Positions 57,339 to 64,000 of a stretch of DNA of 64,000 nt are shown here, piece after piece. Every line of letters starts with the position of its first letter. The stretch's first letter is position 1. The notes beneath the pieces are model-generated. The model was not told the DNA's origin, ran no database searches, and saw only the letters and a program-made list of their open reading frames with translations. This stretch comes from Incumbomyces delicatus (lineage: Eukaryota > Ascomycota > Eurotiomycetes > Chaetothyriales > Trichomeriaceae): positions 1,674,001 to 1,738,000 of the forward strand of contig JACJVS010000005.1 in the NCBI GenBank assembly GCA_017655985.1, read 5' to 3'. The position numbers and the translations under genes were made by a program.

Positions 57339-58445
57339 ATGGCGAATCTTGATCTGGTCAATAAAGCCCCTGCCGTAAGTGTTATCGATCTGTTCAGTGG
57401 GAGCGCTCAATTAACGAAACTATCATAGGGCACAAAGCTATGGGTACGTCGTCGTCGTAGATGGATTGTCTGACAAACTTCCTGACTCGAAACTACTGAT
57501 CAGTTGTTGCATCTGGGTTACCTCGAAGTGGACATGGGTTTTGCCATACGAGGAGGAAACGCGTCAACAAAAAGCAATCCCAACCCTCAAAACCAACGCA
57601 GAGAGGCCATTATGTACTCAGCGTTGATTGAGCATCCCACCGAAGGCCTTATTTTGTACGAAACTGGTGCTGGGAAGGACTATCCAGAAGTTTGGGGTCC
57701 TCCTGCAAACGACATCTTCGCTCGCGTCAACTATACGGAAGACCAAGAACTTGATGCTCAGATAGCCAAAACGGGCCACTCGATCAAGGATGTCAAGGCG
57801 GTGATCATGGGCCATTTACATCGGGACCATGCTGGGGGCTTAGAAAACTTCAAGAACACGGACGTACCGATCTACGTGCATGAAGAGGAGTTGAAGTATG
57901 CGTTCTATTCACTTGCGACCAAGTCTGATCCAGGTATGTGGCCAATCGCGAAGCCAATTACTTCAGAACGTAAGGGGTAGCTAATGTCAGCGATCCAGGC
58001 GTTTACGGGGAAGAAAGCTTGGACTTTGGTCTGAATTGGCAAGCATTCACAGGCAGCTTTCTGGAATTGGCTCCAGGCATCAACATACACCACGCTCCCG
58101 GCCACACACCCGGTCTCTGCATTCTTCAGGTATGGACACGCCCACATTGACGTATTGGCACATTCTCTCTTGAAACCCCCTGTCAACCTCTTAAACTAAC
58201 TCTGTTCCACGCAGGTTAATCTTGCAGATTCTGGGACCTGGATCATCACCTCAGACATGTACCATGTAGCCGAGAACTACCACGCCTCAGCCCCACAGGG
58301 CTGGCTTGCGCGCGAACACAACGATTGGATCAGATCTCATCAGGCCATCCGAATGCTGGTCAAGCGGACCAATGCAAATTTGGTGTTTGGACATGATAAA
58401 CCACAGTTCGAGAAGTATAAACCAGCACCATTTGCTTATACTTAG
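57339..58445 (+). CDS. Metallo-beta-lactamase-fold hydrolase, AHL-lactonase-like
   Basis: Five exons: 57339-57374, 57429-57443 (15 nt), 57504-57933, 57999-58129 and 58215-58445, total 843 nt, 280 aa. Family motif HLHRDH gives metal ligands His121, His123, Asp125 and His126; further ligands are probably His196 in HAPGHTPG, Asp218 in ITSDMYH, and His264 in LVFGHD. This ligand order and the short length match the N-acyl-homoserine-lactone lactonase branch (AiiA/AttM-like) of the superfamily. The true substrate could equally be another lactone or ester. No signal peptide, so likely intracellular. Small first exons are needed to start the protein (MANLDLVNKAPAGTKLW). An ADP-ribosylglycohydrolase follows on the same strand. 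Confidence 0.85.
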
Positions 58446-59194
58446 AGGCTCAAAGTTGATCTTTAGTCCTGGCATCGGTATCAGACAAGTATATCGAGCG
58501 GAAATAGGCTGCGAATTTCCATTGGCAAAAATGCTGAAGCTAAGGAGAGGATCATGGGACTCGGGACTTCCGACAATCTATCGGGCTTGAACGAACTAGA
58601 CAGTGGGCTTCGATGTCAGTGTAACCACGAGCAGATTCGAGATGTAGTTTGACACAAATAACTTTGTGGTGTTTGGTGTCACTCCACTCCACTCCACGAT
58701 CAAGCTATCGCGTCAGGCCCTTCATCGTTTAGCTAGGCCCTCATCTCAAGAATCAGCAAGAATCCGTCTTAATAACCTGAAAGCAGTCTACAGCTAGATG
58801 GCGAGCACTTTCGTGATAGGCAAGATCTTTCTTGACGGTGAAACCTGTACTCACCGTTATAAAGAACTTGTGAATCGCATCGAGTCGATTCGTCTATCAA
58901 ACCCTTTCACTTGAATTTAGTTGTAGCAACCGGAGAGTATGATTGCGTGAGATTTGTCCTGAAGCAGTGTACCTGGTGATTGGCTAATCTTGTGGCTGAT
59001 TTTACACCAACCCTCGCCAGGCACCAGGACTTTTGGTCGTCAAGCACCCCTTCTCAACTGACAGAGACAACTCAACACAAATCATTAACGACATTAGAAA
59101 AGTTCCCCCGGGAAATTTTCGACTATACATAACCAGACCCTACTTATCCGGTGTCAGCCAAGTCCAAAAGAAAGCAAAAGCACCGAAAAAAAAA
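58446..59194. other. Intergenic between lactonase-like and ARH genes
   Basis: About 750 bp. A small CACTCCACTC repeat near 58680 is visible; otherwise it is the promoter region of the ADP-ribosylglycohydrolase gene. A nine-A run immediately precedes that start codon. Confidence 0.4.
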
Positions 59195-60265
59195 ATGAGC
59201 TCCGACCCGGGCCTCGCAGGCAAGATCCGCACATCCTTCTACGGCCTCGCGATCTGCGATGCCCTAGGCGGGCCTGTCTCCTTCCGGCCCCGCCGGCCCA
59301 TCCCATCAACCTACATCAGGACCATGGTCAACAACGCCAATTTCGACCTCCCCGAAGGGCACTTTACAGACGACACCTCGATGGCCCTGTGCCTCACCCA
59401 CTCCCTGCTCTCCACGTCGGGGGGCACCACCACCCACGACGCGCTCGACCAAGCAGCACGCTACCTCAAATGGCTTGACACAGGCTACATGTCGTCGACG
59501 CCAGGCGAATCCTTCGACGTCGGCATCCAGACCCGCCAAGCGCTGCAGTACTGGCGCCGCGAGCTGAGCCCCGCAACAGGGACCTTTGTCAAGCGCAAGT
59601 TTGACGAGGACTGGCGCTGCGGCAACGGAAGCCTGATGCGAGTGCTGCCGTGTGCACTGGTGGCGGAGAGCGAGGAGGCCGCCGTGCAACTGGCGCGTGC
59701 TAGCTCCGAGGTCACGCACCCTCATGCACGGTGCCGGGATGCGTGCGCCGTGTACGTAACGCTTGTATTCGGTGCGCTACACGGTCACGGTCGCGGTCAG
59801 GGTGCGGTGGCGACGACGACGACGACCAAGGAGGCGCTCGTTGAGAAGCTGCAGGCTTGTCTGGGCCAACCTGAAATCAATTCCGAGGTACGAAATCGTC
59901 TTAGTCCTTACATCGATGTGAATGCGTTCAGGTCGAGGCGTCGAGAGCACATCTCGTCGAGCGGGTATGTTTTGGATACCCTTGAGGCTGCGTTGTGGGC
60001 ATTCTTCACGACGGACAGTTTTGAGGAAGGAGCCATTGAGGCTGTGAATCTGGGCGATGATGCGGATACAGTGGGTGCTGTCTATGGAGGGCTGGCTGGG
60101 GCGTTCTACGCAACCGAGGGGACGCCGGTGTCAGAGTACATTCCCCAGTCGTGGACGGACAGTATGAAAGAGTGGCATCTTGTAGCGCAGGCCGCCGAGG
60201 GAATCATTCAATTACGACAGAAGAGGGAAAACAGGAAACATGGACGAGAAGATGTGGCCTTGTAA
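59195..60265 (+). CDS. ADP-ribosylglycohydrolase (ARH/DraG family)
   Basis: Predicted to remove ADP-ribose from proteins or small molecules, using two Mg ions. Single exon, 356 aa, from MSSDPGLAGKIRTSFYG; the open frame extends upstream but this ATG fits the family start. Motifs: GLAICDALGGPVSF near 17-30, metal site FTDDTS at 57-62, GNGSLMRVLP near 143-152, and the second metal site GDDADT at 287-292 in the signature NLGDDADTVGAVYGGLAGA. The metal-binding Asp residues are all present. A Thr-run (TTTTTK near 207) is an insertion in a loop. GC-rich relative to neighbours, especially in the first half. Substrate residue (Arg, Ser or other) unknown. Confidence 0.9.
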   Translation: MSSDPGLAGKIRTSFYGLAICDALGGPVSFRPRRPIPSTYIRTMVNNANFDLPEGHFTDDTSMALCLTHSLLSTSGGTTTHDALDQAARYLKWLDTGYMSSTPGESFDVGIQTRQALQYWRRELSPATGTFVKRKFDEDWRCGNGSLMRVLPCALVAESEEAAVQLARASSEVTHPHARCRDACAVYVTLVFGALHGHGRGQGAVATTTTTKEALVEKLQACLGQPEINSEVRNRLSPYIDVNAFRSRRREHISSSGYVLDTLEAALWAFFTTDSFEEGAIEAVNLGDDADTVGAVYGGLAGAFYATEGTPVSEYIPQSWTDSMKEWHLVAQAAEGIIQLRQKRENRKHGREDVAL

Positions 60266-60485
60266 GCATTGCGATTGTTGTCGTGGAAATTCAAGCTTGA
60301 AGTTGTGTTTTCATGGCGAGGCAAGGTTGCACGACACAAGCTGTGCGTTTAACCTGATTTTGGCGCTACGATCTGTGAATGGGGAATTCGCAAACTTCCC
60401 ATGACTGCGATGAGGAGTCTTGAGAATGGAAAGGCCTTCAATCCTCCGAACCTCCGAATTCAAGACGATGACCGGCCATGCGTCC

Positions 60486-61334
60486 TCAGCTTTCTTCTGC
60501 GGCCTTTTCCAAGTGAGTTGTATCAGTCGGCTGCAGCAACTCTCCCGTCGTCTCAACCTTGACATGCTTGGCCGGGACAAGAACAAAGAACACTCGACAA
60601 TTCGCAGCAGATCTAGACGAAACCCCCCCCGAAAAGGGAACAATGTCAGCGGAGAGCAATGTGAATGAATGTACTCGTAAAGGGAAAAGTATTTGTGTCA
60701 CTCACCGGTTTTGCCACAACTTCAATGCCACACCACCCCAAGTCAGCATACAGCTCCCGCATTAGAGAAAAGTTGGCAATGTTTCTAGACTCACATGATT
60801 CGTTCCCCTCTGAACCACCACCTCTCCCTGCTTCACTGTGCGTCGCTCCGAGGTTCCACCGGCCCCATTATCAAGCACAAGATCGAGCTCGCCGTGAAGG
60901 ACCACTGCGTAATCAACACTGATAGTTCGATGCATGGAATTCACCGCCCCTGGGCTGTCGGCAGGGACTGGGGGGAAATCGACGATGCGGCACATGACGC
61001 CTTCGCTGCCGACGAGGTTCTGCATGCGGCCGTGAGGGTCGGTCCAGGGTCCCTGTGCTGATGCTGGGTGGCCGTCGGTGCGGAAGATGGAGGTGAATCC
61101 TGGAATGAGACTACATGCGGTGTTGGAGTCGTGGTCAGCCGGGAGAAAGCTCGTGGGAAGGGTTGATAACGATTTTTCGAAGGCTTGGACCTAGACTCAC
61201 GATCCTTCTGGCAGTGGCCCTCCTTTAGGATCTAAAGGGTTTGCCGGTTCCAAGAGCTCATCTGATCCAAATATGGCTTTTCCATCTTCGTTGTGGTCGG
61301 TGACAATTCGTCTGACCGGTGGCAGACTGGCCAT
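60486..61334 (-). CDS. Cupin-domain protein
   Basis: Single-domain cupin of 209 aa, a family frequently found near fungal oxidoreductase genes and usually without a proven reaction. Exons on the minus strand: 61334-61201, 61149-60795, 60719-60706 (14 nt) and 60612-60486, total 630 nt. The start is MASLPPVRRIVTDHNEDGK. The cupin core has HRTISVDYAVVLHGELDLVLD, then GEVVVQRGTNH, and the last exons restore LWQNRSAANCRVFFVLVPA. The 14-nt exon and its AAG acceptor are needed to bridge these. The second exon's 5' border (acceptor GAG) is the least certain part; it is supported only because it keeps the frame. Cytosolic. Confidence 0.72.
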
Positions 61335-61666
61335 CTCCCCAAAAATGCTTTATAGAATGTCTTGTGTACCTATTTCCAAGCATCAAGATCGGGAATAGGA
61401 CAAACAAATTATCACCTGGCGTTGAAAAACTGTCTTCGACAATGAGCTTTGTTCTAAGTTGGCTGCAATAGCGTAATCAAACGTTACTTACTACCTTCCA
61501 TATTTGGTGCCTGGTAACAGAATCTATGGAACGGAGGAACATTGTTCCGGCCTTGTAGCTATGAACAGCTAACACTTTCACCGCAAAGCTTTTCGACGAG
61601 ATGTAATAAGCGATACTGCTTTTGCTCATGCCGGAGGTCTGCTAAGATAGAATTTTCTGCAATGTT

Positions 61667-63551
61667 CTAAGCAACATCAACGAGTTGCCACTTTTTGTCG
61701 ACTTCCTTTTTCCCGACTCGTACAGCGACCGCTCCAAGCGTGTCCTTGATGGCATCCTTTGAGCATTGGGGAAACTGCTTCTTGAGAATCTCGATGAGAC
61801 CGGTTTTCGTCAAGTCGCTCCCGTCGACTGCCTTTTTGAAATCGGCCAGGAGCTCGGGTTCCACCATCTTCAGTGGCTTGGGAGGGTTTGTTCTTTTCTG
61901 TTTGACAGCCGAAGAATCCAATCCAGGCTCGCTCTTGGCCACGGGCGGTGCGTTCGGTGAGAGCGATGACAATGGCTGCCGGGGAGGCTGCATTGATGTC
62001 GTGCTTGTTTCGTACTTGATCGCCGGTTTCTGCTTGGACCTGTCACTCCAATGTTTGGTGGAGAAGGGGTCGATTGGAAATGTGGTGGAGTCGTCGAGGA
62101 AGTCCATCCGGTACTGTTCTATGTTGGTGCCCTTGTCATCGAACACACGGTCTGCCCAACACAAACCGCTTGAGATTGGTTCCATGTCTGCGAGTGGTCC
62201 TCTCCGTCGCGCAACATCCTCGGCATCATCGAGGAAGTCGGCCATTTCGTCACCAGCGTCGTCCACATCAGACATCTCGTCATCTTCGCCGAGGTCTTCG
62301 TCATCTTCACCAGGTGGCTCCCATTCAGCTTCACTATCGTAGTCGTAGTTTGTTTCCGGCAGTGCACGTGTGAACGGATTTCTGCAGAGCTTGCGTGAGG
62401 TTTGAGAGGACACCATGCGGGTGAAGGTGCCTTGGTATGGTGGCCGGACGTCTTCTCGGAACTGCAAGACTTTGTATGTCGCTCTGCTCAAAAGCGCAAG
62501 AGCATCGCTGTCCATGTCCACCACGTCGAGGCCAGTGGCTTGCAAGTTTCTGATGATCTCTTTCACCGGAACGGTCTTTCTTGTCTGGGATTGTCGCTTT
62601 CTGAAGTGCTCACGTACGTGGCCCATCGTCTGTCCGGAGTGTAGCAAAAGGTCAGATTCAGCATTCCTGTTCAGTTTGAATCGATTTATTGGAGCGATGT
62701 CGGTATGCTCTGGAACGAAGAAGGACAGGATAAATGCAGCATAGCCGGGGTTTGTCGGTTCATTTGTCTGTGGCCCGATGATGACGGGTCGTTCCACGTC
62801 GATGCTAGCAATGGACGACCTTCGACTATTGCCTGCTTCAGACAAGTTTTCAGGCGTGGTCGGCGGCGTCGCTTCAGCTTTTGGCTTCGCGAAGAATGCC
62901 CCAAGGCGCATTTGAGACTACAATCTGTCAATTTCACATCCAGCAGGTGGACAACGAACTCACCTTTTCCTTCTTCAATTTTTCGACTTCCTTTTGGACT
63001 TTATCCGCCTCCCTTTTCGCCTCTTTTTCCCTTTTGCCAGCCTCCTTCTGCGCTTTCCTGGCTTCTTTCGCTACCTTCTCGGCATCTTTCTTCTGCTTTT
63101 CTTCATCTCTGATTTTCTGCTTCTCAGCCTTTTCCAGTTCCTTGTGCCTTTTAGCAGTATCCTTCTCTTCGGCAGCTCGTCGCTTTTCCTCATCTTTTCG
63201 TGCTTTGTCTCCGGCCTTTTGTCGAGCCTTTTCTTCCTTCTCTCGTTGCCTTGCTGCTTTCTCCGCCTGCGACTCGATGAAGCCGAGTTTCCGCCTTTTT
63301 GCTGGTTGCATTTTCGTACCGTCCTCCAAGGGCTTCATGCCTGACCCAGGATCGTCGTTGGTGGTAGTTAGCTCGGTCAGGGAGCTAGTTGTACTCTGTG
63401 CTGGAGAGCCATGTCGTGAGCCTCGAATGGCTTCAGCCTGGGTTGGCTCGGGTGTGGACGATGCAAAGTGTTCCTGATTGACAACCGTAGTGCCGTCGTG
63501 TGCTCTCTTCTGGGGCGTTGCAGGTGTTACACAAAATGTGACTTCTGCCAT
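61667..63551 (-). CDS. RLF2: Chromatin assembly factor 1 large subunit (CAC1/RLF2, p150)
   Basis: Histone H3-H4 chaperone subunit acting behind the replication fork, with PCNA. Exons 63551-62964 and 62917-61667 (46-nt intron) total 1839 nt, 612 aa. The N-terminal 90 residues are Ser/Thr/Pro-rich. Residues about 85-195 form the long charged Lys/Glu/Arg coiled coil. SQMRLGAFFAKP follows directly at the exon join, as in other fungi. The middle domain has RPPYQGTFTR, then YDSEAEWEPPGEDDEDLGEDD, the acidic histone-binding region. The C-terminal LLADFKKAVDGSDLTKTGLIEILK, then KKEVDKKWQLV, is the winged-helix DNA-binding domain. Confidence 0.92.
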
Positions 63552-64000
63552 GGCTTGGAGACAAGATCAAATCTACATGTGTATTGTGGTTGAACAGCAG
63601 AGAGGAAGCTCAGGTGTTGTGGAAGAGCTATTGCAATAAAGGCTGAGGTTTGGAGGTTAATTGTTTTGCTCGGAGGAATTGCGCTGGTGTAAAAGAAGCC
63701 AAGTCTTGCCTGTACGTACGGGAAAGTCAGTGAAGTGCCACAGTGCTCGAAGTCGTTCGCTCTTGTAAATTCCCAATTGAGGTCGAGGAAGGAACGCGTC
63801 GGGAGAGAGCCAGGCGCGTCAGGCGGGGGAGTCTAACCACCTTGATGTTGGACTGGTCGGTAAACGCTCCCGTAGCTTCCCTCTACTGCAATGTGCACAC
63901 ATTCCGCTTTTCCATACCTGGTCAATGTTTCAGAATAGCACGTGTCATAATATGGGACACACCCATCCATGGATGGGTAAAAAGGTTGACAGCGGCAAAT

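Noticed and set aside
1..64000. CRISPR array or prokaryotic defence locus
   Set aside because: No regularly spaced repeat/spacer structure; introns and gene content are fungal.

Overview
This window is from a filamentous ascomycete (Pezizomycotina). The signs are many short GT-AG introns (mostly 46-93 nt) with CTAAC/CTGAC-like branch points, a SAT-type non-reducing polyketide synthase, a Zn2Cys6 regulator, Lac4-type and GH32 glycosidases and an ordinary set of fungal housekeeping genes. I cannot name the species. Gene models were built by hand by joining open frames at splice sites that restore a continuous frame. Where exon lengths are given, their sum is divisible by three.

Layout. 0-2 kb: degenerate foldback element. 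2.1-8.2 kb: divergent sugar permease / GH2 beta-galactosidase pair (lacpA-bgaD, LAC12-LAC4 type) around a ~1.1 kb shared promoter with a 50-bp tandem repeat and paired CreA-like sites. 8.2-10.3 kb: repeat insertion and a truncated coiled-coil gene. 10.4-13.2 kb: peroxisomal FAD amine oxidase and a fungal hypothetical gene. 14.4-21.0 kb: 2191-aa SAT-KS-AT-PT-ACP-ACP-TE synthase of the DHN-melanin type. 21-25.6 kb: gene-poor, one MITE. 25.6-28.7 kb: disordered protein and GET5. 28.8-30.4 kb: polypurine tract and a second repeat insertion. 30.8-33.7 kb: QCR8-like and FAT1-like genes. 36.4-45.3 kb: CTF8, a GH32 gene whose catalytic Asp is Asn, VMA2 and a 744-aa Zn2Cys6 factor. 45.3-52.8 kb: 7.5 kb of repeats and relics (minisatellite, LINE-like fragment, inverted repeats, dead reductase). 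52.8-54.6 kb: second sugar transporter. 57.3-63.6 kb: lactonase-like metallo-hydrolase, ADP-ribosylglycohydrolase, cupin, CAF-1 large subunit.

How genes work together. The permease and beta-galactosidase form a functional unit (uptake and intracellular cleavage of lactose or a related galactoside). The second porter and the cytosolic GH32 protein extend the sugar theme, although GH32 looks catalytically impaired. The synthase has no recognisable tailoring genes beside it. The FAD oxidase ends in SKL and the acyl-CoA synthetase in VKL, so both may be peroxisomal. The remaining genes are single-copy housekeeping functions.

The least ordinary signals are the GH32 nucleophile substitution, very small exons (7, 14 and 15 nt) needed for three genes, and a dispersed repeat family with a ~50-bp conserved core. 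Two of its copies sit inside perfect 15-16 bp direct repeats that look like target-site duplications.
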